Assembly: GCA_947168855.1 (NCBI GenBank)
Contig: CAMVNO010000002.1
Coordinates: 232,752-296,751, forward strand
Source: an uncultured Clostridia bacterium
Lineage (GTDB): Bacteria; Bacillota; Clostridia; Christensenellales; CAG-138
Length of the DNA: 64,000 nt
Direction: 5' to 3'
The translations under genes and the position numbers were made by a program. The notes under the pieces were generated by a model. That model saw only the letters and a program-made list of their open reading frames with translations. It did no database searches and was not told the DNA's origin. Below are positions 1-9,601 of this stretch, one piece after another. Positions within the stretch are counted from its first letter, which is position 1; each line of letters starts with the position of its first letter.

Positions 1-722
1 GCGGCGTTTCCGAAGGCGAACTGCCCGACGACGTCATCAGGGAGGGCAAGAAGGTCGTGAAGGAACGCTTTGCGACCGTTGCGGCGTTCTTTGCGATCAC
101 CGGCGTGATCCGGGGCATCTTCAACCAGATCGGCAGAGGCATCACGAAGCTCGGCGAAAGCATTGGCGGCGATACCGGCGGCGCGATCGGCGGCGCGGTG
201 AGCTCCGTTATGCAGACGATCGTCAATTACCTTTGCGACTGCTGCCTCGGCTGGGTCTTCTACCGCAAGGAGGTCAAGCCCGCGCGGGCGGCGTGCGAAG
301 GCGCAGTGCTGTTTTTCAAGCACGGCAAAACGTTTGCAAAGAACATGGGGCGCGTGTTCGGCATGGGCCTTGTTTCCCTGCTCGGGATCGGCGGCGTGTT
401 CGGCGTCATTTCTTACCTGATCCTGAAGGGACAGACGTTCTATGAGCCGCTGGCGGCGTGGATGACGGAAAACCTTACCGATACGTCGAGCAGGCTCGCG
501 CAGATCCTCATCAATCCCAAGGCGCTGCCCATCGCTTTCGCGGCGCTCATCGGGATCATCGTGTGGGCGATCATCCACTCGGTCTTTATCAAGCCGTTTG
601 TGCTGGTCGGCGTGCTGAGAAACTACATCGATTCCGGCAAGAACGATATTCCGTCGGAGGAGAGCTTCAAGGTGCTCGATTCCAAGTCTCCGAAGTTCCG
701 CAAGCTCCATCAGGAGATGTAA
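1..722 (+). CDS. Membrane protein of unknown function, 3' part only
   Basis: The frame is open from the first bases, so the gene starts before the window; about 239 residues are visible. A GTG at 57 could act as a start, but the open upstream frame argues against it. The visible part holds a Gly-rich helix (GGDTGGAIGGAV), a Cys-containing stretch (YLCDCCLGW) and three to four hydrophobic segments around GLVSLLGIGGVFGVISYLIL and IAFAALIGIIVWAIIHSVF. The C-terminal tail is charged and probably cytosolic. I do not recognise the family. The next gene follows after 92 bp. Confidence 0.7.
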   Translation, partial: GVSEGELPDDVIREGKKVVKERFATVAAFFAITGVIRGIFNQIGRGITKLGESIGGDTGGAIGGAVSSVMQTIVNYLCDCCLGWVFYRKEVKPARAACEGAVLFFKHGKTFAKNMGRVFGMGLVSLLGIGGVFGVISYLILKGQTFYEPLAAWMTENLTDTSSRLAQILINPKALPIAFAALIGIIVWAIIHSVFIKPFVLVGVLRNYIDSGKNDIPSEESFKVLDSKSPKFRKLHQEM

Positions 723-814
723 CGGACGCGGATGCGCAGCTTTTTCCCTGAAAAATGTTGTGTCGTACAAATGTTTCGATTGATATAACTATTATACGGA
801 AGTGAGGGATTCAT

Positions 815-3814
815 ATGGATTATATTCTGGACAAACTGCAGGATTACACAGCCAAAAACCCCAATGCCGCCATCTTGTTTGACGACGCGCATTCAAAGGG
901 ACTTACTTATGCGCAATTTGACGAAATGACCGGACGCGTCTATGCGTGGCTCAAGGCAAAGGGGATCGGCAAAGAGGACTTCGTGCTGATCAATCTGCCG
1001 CGCGGCGTTCTGCCCGTGGTCGCTATGGTAGGCGTTTGGAAGGCGGGTGCGGCATGGGCGCTGGTGGAGGACACCTATGCGCCGGAACGCATCAATTATA
1101 TCCGCGAAAACTGCGGCTGCAAAGCCGAACTGTGTGCGGCAAACTGGGAAGAAGTCATGCATACGGACGGTCTTTCCGGTCATGAGCCGCTTGACGAGCA
1201 TGCCGTTGCCTACGCCATCTACACCTCCGGTACCACCGGAAATCCCAAAGGCGTCCTTCATGAATACGGCAATCTGCAGCGCGCCATCGATTCCATCCGC
1301 ATCGACGGTCAGTGTCCCTTCAACGAGAACGACCGCCTGGCGACGTTGGCACCGATGAACTTTGTCGCAACGGTCATCGTCATTCTTGCCGCGCTGAACG
1401 TATACTGCGGCAAGAACTACATCGTCTCATACACCACGATCAAGAATCCGAGCGCTCTTGCGAAGTTCTTCCTTATGAAACGGATCACCATTACCTTCCT
1501 GACGCCGTCCTACGTCAGAAAGCTGGGCAACCAGACCGGTCCGTTTTTGCGGATGCTGTTCGTCGGCAGCGAGCCCGCGAACAATCTCTACAATAAAAAC
1601 CTCGACCTCATCAACATCTACGCCGCCAGCGAGAGCGGCTTTGCGGTGGGTTTCTTCAAGATCGACAAGCCCTATGAGGTTTGCCCTATCGGTCATCCCC
1701 AGGTGGAGACGGAGCTGCATCTGCTGGATGAAAACGGAAACGAAGTCGCGGACGGCGAGACCGGCGAACTGTGCTTCGTAAACCCCTACGTCCGCGGCTA
1801 TATCAATCTGCCGGAGGAGACGGCAAACGCGTTCCGCGGCGGACTGTATCACACCGGCGACCTCGCACGCAAGGACGAAAACGGCAATCTGATCCTGCTG
1901 GGCCGCAGCGGAGATATGATCAAGATCAACGGCAACCGCATCGAGCCGGCAGAGATCGAAGCCGCCGTCAAGCAGGCGCTGGGCATTGACTGGGCTGCCG
2001 CCAGAGGCTTTGACGAAGACGGCAAGAGCTTCCTGTGCGCCTACTATACCGCGGACGTCGAGGTGGATCCCGCCGCGCTGCGTCAGGAGCTTATGAAACG
2101 TCTGCCCTACTACATGATCCCCGCCTACTATATGCACATCGACTCCGTACCGCTGAAAGCAACGGGCAAACTGGACCGCAAGGCGCTGCCGAAGCCCAAC
2201 ATCGAGGACTTCATGGAAGACTACGCCGCTCCGACCAACGACGTGGAGAAAAAGCTCTGCGAAGCAATGGCGCGGGTTCTGAAACTCTCCAGGATCGGGA
2301 TCCATGACGATTTCTACGAGATGGGCGGCGACTCTTTGGGATCCATCGAGCTCATCACCGAATGCGAAGAGACGCTGCCGGGGCTGAATGCGGGTATCGT
2401 TTTCCGCGGGCGCACCCCGGAAAAGATCGCAAAGCTTTATGAGGAGCAGCTCCAGAACAGCGACGGCGATCCGGATGAAAAGAACGCAGCCGCGATGGAA
2501 AAAGAGCATCCCCTGACCACCGAGCAGCTCTACATGATCGATTATCAGCTTTATACGCCCAATTCCACCATGTATAATCTGTTCTCGGTGATGAAGGTGG
2601 ACAAGGACGTGTTTGATATGGATCAGCTGGCAAAATGCATGGCTGCCGCCGTCAAGAACCATCCGTCGCTTCTGACCACCATCGTCTACAATGACGACGG
2701 CGAGCTGGTGCAGCGCTACACCCCGGAGGTCTTTCAGGACATCCACGTGGAGAAGCTTTCGGAATTTGAATTCAAATTCGTCAAGGACACGCTGGTCTAT
2801 CCGTTCAAGATCATCGGCGGCAAGCTGTACCGCTGCAGGGTCTTCGAGACGGAGAAGGCAGGCTATGTATTCTTCGATGTGCATCACACCGTTTTTGACG
2901 GCACGAGTCTCAAAGTATTCATGGGCGACGTGGGCAAGTCCTACATGGGCATGGATCTGGACAAGGACTATTATTACCTGATGCTGGATCGCAGAGAGAA
3001 TGCGCCGCGAAAACCGGAATATGAGGCGAGCCGGCGTTATTTCGAGGAGCGTTACAACGGCGACGACTGGTCTACGCATCCGAGAATCGATCACGAGTCC
3101 CGGAAAAACGAGATCGGCGCGCTGACCGCAGAACTGGGCATCGAGCAGCCTCAGCTGTCGGCCATGGAACGCGCCTACAAAATCAGCCGCAACGAATTTT
3201 TCATCACCGTGGCGGCATTGGCAATCTCTCTTTACAACGACGCGCCGAACGTGAAGCTCACCTGGATCTATAACGGGCGCGAGGATGCGCAAATGCTTAC
3301 CACTGTAGGTCTGCTGTTCCGCGATTTGCCCGTGGCGCTTCGCTTTACGGACGATCTGACCCTGCGCGACGCGTTTTCCAGCGTGCACGAGCAGGTTCGC
3401 AGCGGCATTGAGCACAGCATTTATCCCTATGTGGAGATGAACGCGGCGCAGGGCATCACCGAGGGCGAGCTCGCCTGCCTGCTTTACCAGCAGGACATCC
3501 GCGACATGAACGGCATGGAAGGATTCGATATCCAGAACGTCGATATCCGCCAGAATCAGGCTGCCGCCGAGAATATCCTTGATATTCAGATACTGGACGG
3601 CGCGGAAGGACTTCAGGTGGTGATCGATTATGCCGCCAGCCGTTACGAGGACGCCAGCATTGAGAAGCTCAAGGACATCTACGTCAAAACCGCGCAAGCG
3701 CTTGTGACGCACAATTCCCAGAAGGACGTTACCATTCGGGAACTCAAGTCCAAGCTTGAAGATCATAAAAACTTCTTCCAGACCGTCAAAGGCTTTTTCA
3801 GCAGAAAGAAGTAA
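815..3814 (+). CDS. Single-module NRPS, adenylation-thiolation-condensation
   Basis: A 999-residue non-ribosomal peptide synthetase in the order A-T-C. Adenylation domain about 1-460: A3 YTSGTTGNPKG (136-146), A5 around AASESG (269-274), A7 YHTGDLA (345-351), A8 GRSGDMIKINGNRIEPAEIE (363-382), A10 KATGKLDRKAL with Lys452. Thiolation domain about 470-545 with GGDSLGS, Ser507 being the pantetheine site. Condensation domain about 565-985 with an intact HHTVFDG (690-696). There is no thioesterase or reductase, so release probably uses the condensation domain and a free nucleophile. In A4 the residue aligning with the amino-acid-binding Asp235 of GrsA appears to be Val (NFVATVIVILAAL), so the substrate may not be an ordinary alpha-amino acid. 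A MATE exporter follows 11 bp downstream and may export the product. Confidence 0.92.
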   Translation: MDYILDKLQDYTAKNPNAAILFDDAHSKGLTYAQFDEMTGRVYAWLKAKGIGKEDFVLINLPRGVLPVVAMVGVWKAGAAWALVEDTYAPERINYIRENCGCKAELCAANWEEVMHTDGLSGHEPLDEHAVAYAIYTSGTTGNPKGVLHEYGNLQRAIDSIRIDGQCPFNENDRLATLAPMNFVATVIVILAALNVYCGKNYIVSYTTIKNPSALAKFFLMKRITITFLTPSYVRKLGNQTGPFLRMLFVGSEPANNLYNKNLDLINIYAASESGFAVGFFKIDKPYEVCPIGHPQVETELHLLDENGNEVADGETGELCFVNPYVRGYINLPEETANAFRGGLYHTGDLARKDENGNLILLGRSGDMIKINGNRIEPAEIEAAVKQALGIDWAAARGFDEDGKSFLCAYYTADVEVDPAALRQELMKRLPYYMIPAYYMHIDSVPLKATGKLDRKALPKPNIEDFMEDYAAPTNDVEKKLCEAMARVLKLSRIGIHDDFYEMGGDSLGSIELITECEETLPGLNAGIVFRGRTPEKIAKLYEEQLQNSDGDPDEKNAAAMEKEHPLTTEQLYMIDYQLYTPNSTMYNLFSVMKVDKDVFDMDQLAKCMAAAVKNHPSLLTTIVYNDDGELVQRYTPEVFQDIHVEKLSEFEFKFVKDTLVYPFKIIGGKLYRCRVFETEKAGYVFFDVHHTVFDGTSLKVFMGDVGKSYMGMDLDKDYYYLMLDRRENAPRKPEYEASRRYFEERYNGDDWSTHPRIDHESRKNEIGALTAELGIEQPQLSAMERAYKISRNEFFITVAALAISLYNDAPNVKLTWIYNGREDAQMLTTVGLLFRDLPVALRFTDDLTLRDAFSSVHEQVRSGIEHSIYPYVEMNAAQGITEGELACLLYQQDIRDMNGMEGFDIQNVDIRQNQAAAENILDIQILDGAEGLQVVIDYAASRYEDASIEKLKDIYVKTAQALVTHNSQKDVTIRELKSKLEDHKNFFQTVKGFFSRKK

Positions 3815-3825
3815 CGGGGGCAATC

Positions 3826-5181
3826 ATGAGCGAACGAAAAACGAACATAGGTCAAGAGGAGAATCTCGGTCAGAACTTTACGTTTTTTTCGCTGTTCCGG
3901 TTTGTCGCGCCCAGCATCTTTACCTTTGTGTTCATTGCGGCTTACCAGATGGTGGACGGTATTTTCATTGAACGCTTCGTCGGCGATATGGCAATCAGCG
4001 CCACGAATCTGTTTTATCCACTGCTGGGTTTGTTTGTTGCGACGGGCATCATGCTGGGAACCGGCGGCAATGCCATGATCGTGAAGCTCGTGGGCGAAGG
4101 GGATCGGAAGAAAGCAGGCAAGGTGTTTTCCGAGGTCATTCTGTTTACGCTGATTCTCGGTGCGATCATCACCGTGATCTGCTTGGTTTTTGCCGATCCC
4201 ATCATGCGTCTGTGCGGCGCAACGCAAGGCAATATCGAGTATCTGCGTCCCTACTACACGGTCATGTGCTCGTTTTCCATTGCCATCGTCATGCAGTCTC
4301 TTTTGGGGATTCTGATCATCGGCGAGGGCAAAACCGTCGTGGCGGCTGTTGTCATCATGGTGGGCGGAACCCTGAACTGCGTGCTGGACTACGTGTTCAT
4401 GCGTTACCTGAAGATGGGCATTCGCGGCGCAGCAATCGCAACGGTGATCGGCTATTGCAGCACCATCGTATACGCGATCTATTACTATGTAATCGCCAAA
4501 AAGAGTTCCTATAAGCTGGAAGTCACAAGCATTCATATGCGCGAGATCGGCAGAATCTGCTTTAACGGATCCTCCGATATGGCATCCAATCTGGCAGGCG
4601 GCGTGACCGCGCTGTTTATGAACCATCTGGCATTTCGCTGCTACGGTGAAACGGGTGTCAGCGCGCTGAGCGTTTGGAGCTATGTACAGTTCCTGATCCT
4701 GGCGATTTTCATGGGCTATGCCTCGGCGGTGGAGCCGGTCTTTTCCTATCACTACGGCAGCGGGAATACCGATCTGAGAAAAAAAGTCTACCGTCTCAGC
4801 ATGATCTGGTCTGTGGTGCTGGGTATCGTTTGTCTTGTACTCCTGTATTTGTTCCGCAGCCAGGTCATCGGCATCTTTTTTGAGAAGGATACGGAGTTCT
4901 TCCAAATTGCGGAACGCGGATTGCTGATCTCCCTGCCCGCCTGCCTGTTTGTCGGCATCAACATTTTTGCCTCGGGCATGTTTACCGCCTTCTCCAACGG
5001 CGGCGTATCCTTTGCACTGAGCATGATCCGCACGCTGATCGTTCTGACCGCCTGCCTCTACGGACTCACCGCCCTGTTCGGCGGAACCGGACTTTGGCTG
5101 GCATGGCCGGCAGCGGAAGTGATCAGCCTCGTCATTACCGTCATCGTACTGTGGCACTATCGTCCGCGCTATCAATACTGA
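3826..5181 (+). CDS. MATE family efflux transporter
   Basis: A 451-residue polytopic membrane protein with about 12 hydrophobic segments and typical MATE features: an N-terminal PSIFTFVFIAAYQMVDGIFIE helix, the repeated inward halves, and GTGGNAMIVKLVGEG after TM2. The family exchanges Na+ or H+ for organic solutes. It starts 11 bp after the NRPS stop behind a GGGGGC purine stretch, so the two are almost certainly co-transcribed. That suggests it exports the NRPS product, although multidrug efflux cannot be excluded. Confidence 0.93.
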   Translation: MSERKTNIGQEENLGQNFTFFSLFRFVAPSIFTFVFIAAYQMVDGIFIERFVGDMAISATNLFYPLLGLFVATGIMLGTGGNAMIVKLVGEGDRKKAGKVFSEVILFTLILGAIITVICLVFADPIMRLCGATQGNIEYLRPYYTVMCSFSIAIVMQSLLGILIIGEGKTVVAAVVIMVGGTLNCVLDYVFMRYLKMGIRGAAIATVIGYCSTIVYAIYYYVIAKKSSYKLEVTSIHMREIGRICFNGSSDMASNLAGGVTALFMNHLAFRCYGETGVSALSVWSYVQFLILAIFMGYASAVEPVFSYHYGSGNTDLRKKVYRLSMIWSVVLGIVCLVLLYLFRSQVIGIFFEKDTEFFQIAERGLLISLPACLFVGINIFASGMFTAFSNGGVSFALSMIRTLIVLTACLYGLTALFGGTGLWLAWPAAEVISLVITVIVLWHYRPRYQY

Positions 5182-5259
5182 TCCCGCGACTGTCCGATCA
5201 TCACGACTGTGAACAATACATCATCAAATAACCCGTTTCGGGAGAAAAGGAGCAAAGCA

Positions 5260-5556
5260 ATGACGATTCATAAAATCAAAAATGAAAAAATGCTGACGAT
5301 CGCCCTCGAAGGGCGGCTGGACACGACGACCGCGCCGGAACTCGAAGCTGTTCTGAACGACGCGCTTGCTGGCGTGGAGGAGCTGACCTTTGATTTTGAA
5401 AAGCTCGATTACATCTCCTCCGCAGGGCTTCGCGTGCTGCTTGCGGCGCAGAAGACGATGAACCGGCAGGGAAGCATGAAGGTGATCCATGCGAATGAAA
5501 TGATCCTGGAGATCTTCGAGGTCACCGGTTTTGCGGACATCCTGACCGTTGAATGA
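5260..5556 (+). CDS. STAS-domain anti-sigma factor antagonist
   Basis: A 98-residue single STAS domain resembling SpoIIAA/RsbV. The start at 5260 is preceded by AAAGGAG; an earlier in-frame ATG at 5209 lacks such a site and would add a non-conserved leader. The hallmark segment DYISSAGLRVLLAAQ (50-64) holds the phosphorylatable Ser of partner-switching antagonists (Ser53 or Ser54). Such proteins bind a kinase/anti-sigma partner when dephosphorylated by a PP2C phosphatase. No kinase or phosphatase is adjacent; a SpoIIE-type phosphatase lies at 38,706-40,112. Its place after NRPS-MATE suggests it regulates that cluster or a cell-surface response. Confidence 0.9.
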   Translation: MTIHKIKNEKMLTIALEGRLDTTTAPELEAVLNDALAGVEELTFDFEKLDYISSAGLRVLLAAQKTMNRQGSMKVIHANEMILEIFEVTGFADILTVE

Positions 5557-5675
5557 CCGTCGCCCGGGAAAAGGAAAACGAATGCCCCGTGAAGCGGCTG
5601 CGCTGACAGATTACCGTCAAAGCGTATCCGGCATTCTTCGATACAATACAAATACAATAAAAGGAGATTCCGAAA

Positions 5676-6344
5676 ATGAAGAAATTATTGACTGTTTTGC
5701 TGATCGCGCTGCTGATCCTCAGCGCTGCGGCATGCTCCAAGAATACCCCGGCGGCTGCTGCGGTCGATCCGGCACAGTGGAAGACCCTGGGCGATATCTG
5801 GGATTTTGAGTTTTGCAGGTCCAGCTTCGAGGAAGATGTGTATATCCGGGTCTTCAAAGCGGACGACGGATACTACCGCGTGGAGACTGACGTCTCGCAG
5901 GATGTGACGGAGAAGCTGGACGCCATCGGCTTTTTCGACGAGGCAAAGAACGAGAAGGAAAAAGCGCTGATGAAGGACCTGCCCGTGAAAACGGTCATCA
6001 ACCTTTCCGAGGTCCTGCTTTCTGAGAGCGATCTCGACGCATTGGCGGGCAAGACCGGTCAGGAGCTTCTGGACATGGGCTTCGTACCGCAGGACAGCTA
6101 CGGCTTCAGCACGCAGGAGAAGTCCTCCTGGGCAAGACTGGAGAAGGGACCGTTCGTCTATGATGTTACCTTCAAGGAATATGTGGACGTCGACGACAAT
6201 CCCAACGTGGCGGCGGTCATCCGGCCGCTGACGGTGGAGAGCGCGGAGCTTGCAGGTCTCTCCCAGTACAGCACGGAGAAGGAGTTCGACATCAACGGCG
6301 GCAAATCCCTGGCGGACTATGAAGCAATGTTCAATGAGGGATGA
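5676..6344 (+). CDS. Lipoprotein of unknown function
   Basis: A 222-residue protein preceded by AAAGGAG. The N-terminus MKKLLTVLLIALLILSAAAC is a lipoprotein signal peptide with Cys20 as the lipidated residue, followed by an Ala-rich spacer. The remaining domain of about 190 residues is acidic and soluble, rich in Asp, Glu and Lys, with no catalytic motif I can identify. It lies between the STAS gene and a second lipoprotein gene in the same direction, so it is probably an extracellular, membrane-anchored partner in the same transcriptional group. Confidence 0.8.
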   Translation: MKKLLTVLLIALLILSAAACSKNTPAAAAVDPAQWKTLGDIWDFEFCRSSFEEDVYIRVFKADDGYYRVETDVSQDVTEKLDAIGFFDEAKNEKEKALMKDLPVKTVINLSEVLLSESDLDALAGKTGQELLDMGFVPQDSYGFSTQEKSSWARLEKGPFVYDVTFKEYVDVDDNPNVAAVIRPLTVESAELAGLSQYSTEKEFDINGGKSLADYEAMFNEG

Positions 6345-6402
6345 TCCAAAATCTTAAGCCATACCGTCTGCAGTGCGCTGCGGGCGGGGGACGGAAAGCG
6401 AC

Positions 6403-8310
6403 ATGAAGATAACGAAAGCGAAAAGAACAGGACTGCTGATCCTTGCCGCCGTGCTGGCGGTCTGCTGGATCGGCTGCAATCGGGGGAACCGGCAGGAGGC
6501 AACTGCGCCAGCCGCTTCTTCCGCATCTCCGACCGTTCCGGAACAGTCCCCGTCGGCAAAGGCGGAACCGACCTCCGTTCCGGAACCTGCCGTCACGGCG
6601 GAACCGGCGGGACCGGATTACGGCGATCCCGGCTCGTGGGCGTACTTTGCCGAGGGCGAGGACAAGGACGCGGACGTGTTCCTCATCTGCCCGTTGGTGG
6701 ACACCCGGAGCGAGCGGAATGCTTACGATCTCAACGACAAGCTCAAGGAACGATTTGTCAACGCTCTGGATATGGAGAAAGGTATCTACGAGGATGTGGG
6801 GAGGCTCTATTCCCCCTTCTACCGGCAGATGTCCATGAACGCTTATCGTCTTCCGGAGTCCGAACGCGAAATGACCAGGACGGTGGCATATGCCGATATT
6901 TCCGCCGCATTTCGCTGGTATCTCGATCATGAGAACAACGGCAGACCGCTGATCCTTGCCGGCTTCTCCCAAGGCGCCGAGATGTGTCTCGAGCTGTTGA
7001 AGGAGTTCTTCGGGGATACGCCGGAGGGCAGCGCTCTGAGGGAGAGGCTGATCACTGTTTACGCCATCGGCTGGCGTGTGACGGAGGAGGATACCCGCGC
7101 CTATCCGCAGATCGTGCCCGCGCAGGGAGAAAAGGATCTCGGCACGGTGGTGAGCTTCGACTGCGAGGACGGTTCTCTTCAGGAGACCATCATCATTCCG
7201 GCAGGCGTCAGGACCCTGTCCGTCAATCCGCTGAACTGGAGGACGGACGGCACCCCGGCGGATCGCTCTTTGAATCTCGGCGCGATCATGAGCACGGGCG
7301 CAGAACCCGTTCCCGGTCTGTGCGGCGCATACATCGGCGACCGGGGAGAGCTCGTGGTGACGGACGTGGAGGCGGGGGACTATCCTCCGGGACTGGATCT
7401 GTTCCCGACAGGCGCATACCACGTCTATGATTATCTGTTCTTCTTTACAAACCTGAAACAGAACATCGCCGATCGCGCAGCCGCCTATTTCGAGGCGCAG
7501 CGCGGCGCATGTTTGGGACAGCTTTTGCAGGACCTTTTGACGGCACGCGAAACGCCGAACGCCGATGACGCGCAAAGGATCGATGCGGATCTTGCCGCGG
7601 TCAAAGCGGTCGCCGAGGCGGACTATCCCGCGGCAAAGGCGATCGCGGACCACTGGCGGCAGGTGTACCTCGATCCGGAATATACCCTGTGCTGCCACGG
7701 CAAAGGGGAGCTGGCGCCGGAGCTTGACGACGCGGGCATTCCCGACGAACGCACGCACGCGTTCGTGGTCCTGGGCTATGAGCTTCAGAACGGGGAGATG
7801 ACGGACGAGCTCAGGGGACGCTGCGAAGCGGCGGCCGCGGCAGCCCGATCCTTCCCGAATACGATCCTCGTCTGCTCCGGCGGCGCGACCGGACCCAACA
7901 ATCCGGACGGGCATACCGAAGCAGGGCTTATGAAGCAGTATCTTACGGAGGTATGCGGCATCGACGCCGACCGGATCTTTACGGACGAGCGGGCGTTGAC
8001 CACGGCGGAGAACGCCGTCAACACCTTCGCCATCCTGAAGGAGCAGGGGGTCGAGACCATGACCATCGTGACCTCCTCCTACCATCAGCGGTGGGGGCAG
8101 GCTTTGTACAACGCACTGGCGGCGATCTATGAGCAGCAGTATGGCTACCATGCCCGGCTGATCGGCAACTATTGCTTCGACACCGAGCCTTCCGTGGACG
8201 CCTTTTTGCACGACGACTGGTTCGCCGTCTATCAGCTGGGAGAGATCCTGAACCTCCCCGGCGAGCAGATGAACCGGTTCCGCGACGTATACGCCCTTCT
8301 CGGACAGTGA
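6403..8310 (+). CDS. Lipoprotein with DUF3089-like hydrolase and DUF218 (YdcF-like) domains
   Basis: 635 residues from the ATG at 6403 (GGAAAG upstream). A short signal ends in a lipobox-like IGC, followed by a Pro/Ala/Thr-rich linker. Residues about 60-340 resemble the DUF3089 alpha/beta-hydrolase family: DVFLICPLVDTR near the start and the nucleophile elbow GFSQGAE. Residues about 450-630 match DUF218: VVLGYELQNGEMTDELRGRC, VCSGGATGPN, TAENAVNTF and IVTSSYHQRWGQALY. DUF218 proteins such as YdcF/SanA are envelope-associated. The tandem fusion is unusual and suggests an extracytoplasmic hydrolase acting on an envelope metabolite; the substrate cannot be inferred. Confidence 0.82.
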   Translation: MKITKAKRTGLLILAAVLAVCWIGCNRGNRQEATAPAASSASPTVPEQSPSAKAEPTSVPEPAVTAEPAGPDYGDPGSWAYFAEGEDKDADVFLICPLVDTRSERNAYDLNDKLKERFVNALDMEKGIYEDVGRLYSPFYRQMSMNAYRLPESEREMTRTVAYADISAAFRWYLDHENNGRPLILAGFSQGAEMCLELLKEFFGDTPEGSALRERLITVYAIGWRVTEEDTRAYPQIVPAQGEKDLGTVVSFDCEDGSLQETIIIPAGVRTLSVNPLNWRTDGTPADRSLNLGAIMSTGAEPVPGLCGAYIGDRGELVVTDVEAGDYPPGLDLFPTGAYHVYDYLFFFTNLKQNIADRAAAYFEAQRGACLGQLLQDLLTARETPNADDAQRIDADLAAVKAVAEADYPAAKAIADHWRQVYLDPEYTLCCHGKGELAPELDDAGIPDERTHAFVVLGYELQNGEMTDELRGRCEAAAAAARSFPNTILVCSGGATGPNNPDGHTEAGLMKQYLTEVCGIDADRIFTDERALTTAENAVNTFAILKEQGVETMTIVTSSYHQRWGQALYNALAAIYEQQYGYHARLIGNYCFDTEPSVDAFLHDDWFAVYQLGEILNLPGEQMNRFRDVYALLGQ

Positions 8311-8374
8311 TCCGCTTTTTGTCGGATCGCGCAGAACAGACAACGACCATTTGATCACAAAGGAGACCGGAACC

Positions 8375-9595
8375 ATGGCAGAAGAAAAACGGTTTACAAA
8401 AGCGACATGGCAGATCATGGAGCAGCTTTTGGAGGTGGACAACCTCGATGACGCGCTCTCCGGCAGTCTGGAAATCATTGTTAAGACGCTGAACAGCGAA
8501 GCCGGCGCGATCTGGCTTCTGGATCCCAAGACGGACCGGCTGACCCCGATGTTCCACATCGGTCCGGCGGACATTTCCAACATCACGGTGGAAAACGGGC
8601 TCGGCATCGAGGGCGTCGTCACCAAGACCGGCAAGTCCGTGATCGTGGAGGACACGGCGAACGATTCGCGCTTCGAGGGCTCCGTGTTCGACGACAACGG
8701 GCTTGCTACCAAGACCATGATCTGCGTGCCGCTCAACAACCTTCATGACGTGATCGGCTGCGTACAGGTCGTCAACAAAAAGGACGGCTCTCTCTACGAC
8801 GAGGAGGAGCTGAAGCTCTGCGAACGCATGGCGTCGCTCGCCGCGATCACGATCGACGAAAAGGGACTGAGCGTCGATCTCGGCGAACAGAAGGAGATCC
8901 TCGCGACGCTTCGGAACGTCACCAAGGAGTTTCCCTCCGGGGACAGCGTGCTGCGCGTCTTAAAAGGGATCAATCTCGATATCTACAAGAACGAGTTTGT
9001 CGTGGTGCTCGGCGAATCCGGCTGCGGCAAGTCCACCATGATGAACATCGTCGGCGGCATGGACTTTCTGACCGACGGTCGGCTGACGGTCGAGGGGAAA
9101 GACTTCTCGCACCCGTCCGACGTTGAGCTGACGAAATATCGCCGCGAATATATCGGCTTCATCTTCCAGTCCTATAACCTGATGCCGAACCTCACCGCGC
9201 TCGAGAACGTGCAGTTCATTGCGGAGCTTGTGAAGGATTCCATGGACGCGGCGGACGCGATCGCAAAGGTCGGGCTTTCGGAGCGCGCAAACAACTATCC
9301 CGGGCAGATGTCCGGCGGTCAGCAGCAGCGCGTGTCCATTGCGCGCGCGATCGTGAAAAAGCCGAAGCTGATCCTTGCCGACGAGCCGACGGCAGCGCTC
9401 GACTACACGACGAGCATCGAGGTCCTTTCGGTCGTCGAGGATATTGTGCGCAAGCAGGGCGCGACCGTCATGATGGTCACGCACAACCCGGAAATTGCCA
9501 AGATGGCGGACCGCGTGGTCAAGGTGCGCAACGGCAAGATCGCAAGCATCAAGAAGAATCTGCATCCCGTCCATGCCGAAGAGCTCGTCTGGTAA
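8375..9595 (+). CDS. GAF domain fused to an ABC transporter ATPase (LolD/MacB type)
   Basis: 406 residues. The ATG at 8375 lies 9 bp after AAAGGAG; a TTG further upstream is less likely. Residues about 15-165 form a GAF domain, with the signature run from the AIWLLD strand to VPLNNLHDVIGCVQVVNK. Residues 175-406 form an ABC ATPase: Walker A GESGCGKST (213-221), Q-loop near 264, signature SGGQQQR (313-319), Walker B LILADEP (332-338) and H-loop MVTHNPE. Two FtsX-type permeases follow at gaps of 6 and 33 bp, giving a MacB-like complex. GAF domains usually bind small ligands or sense redox, so transport may be ligand-gated; a GAF-ABC fusion is uncommon. Confidence 0.9.
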   Translation: MAEEKRFTKATWQIMEQLLEVDNLDDALSGSLEIIVKTLNSEAGAIWLLDPKTDRLTPMFHIGPADISNITVENGLGIEGVVTKTGKSVIVEDTANDSRFEGSVFDDNGLATKTMICVPLNNLHDVIGCVQVVNKKDGSLYDEEELKLCERMASLAAITIDEKGLSVDLGEQKEILATLRNVTKEFPSGDSVLRVLKGINLDIYKNEFVVVLGESGCGKSTMMNIVGGMDFLTDGRLTVEGKDFSHPSDVELTKYRREYIGFIFQSYNLMPNLTALENVQFIAELVKDSMDAADAIAKVGLSERANNYPGQMSGGQQQRVSIARAIVKKPKLILADEPTAALDYTTSIEVLSVVEDIVRKQGATVMMVTHNPEIAKMADRVVKVRNGKIASIKKNLHPVHAEELVW

Positions 9596-9601
9596 ACGAC
9601 C

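Noticed and set aside
1427..3823. Very long minus-strand open frame (798 codons) under the NRPS gene
   Set aside because: It is antisense to a gene with all NRPS motifs; in GC-rich DNA with biased third positions such shadows are common. Its translation has no recognisable domain.
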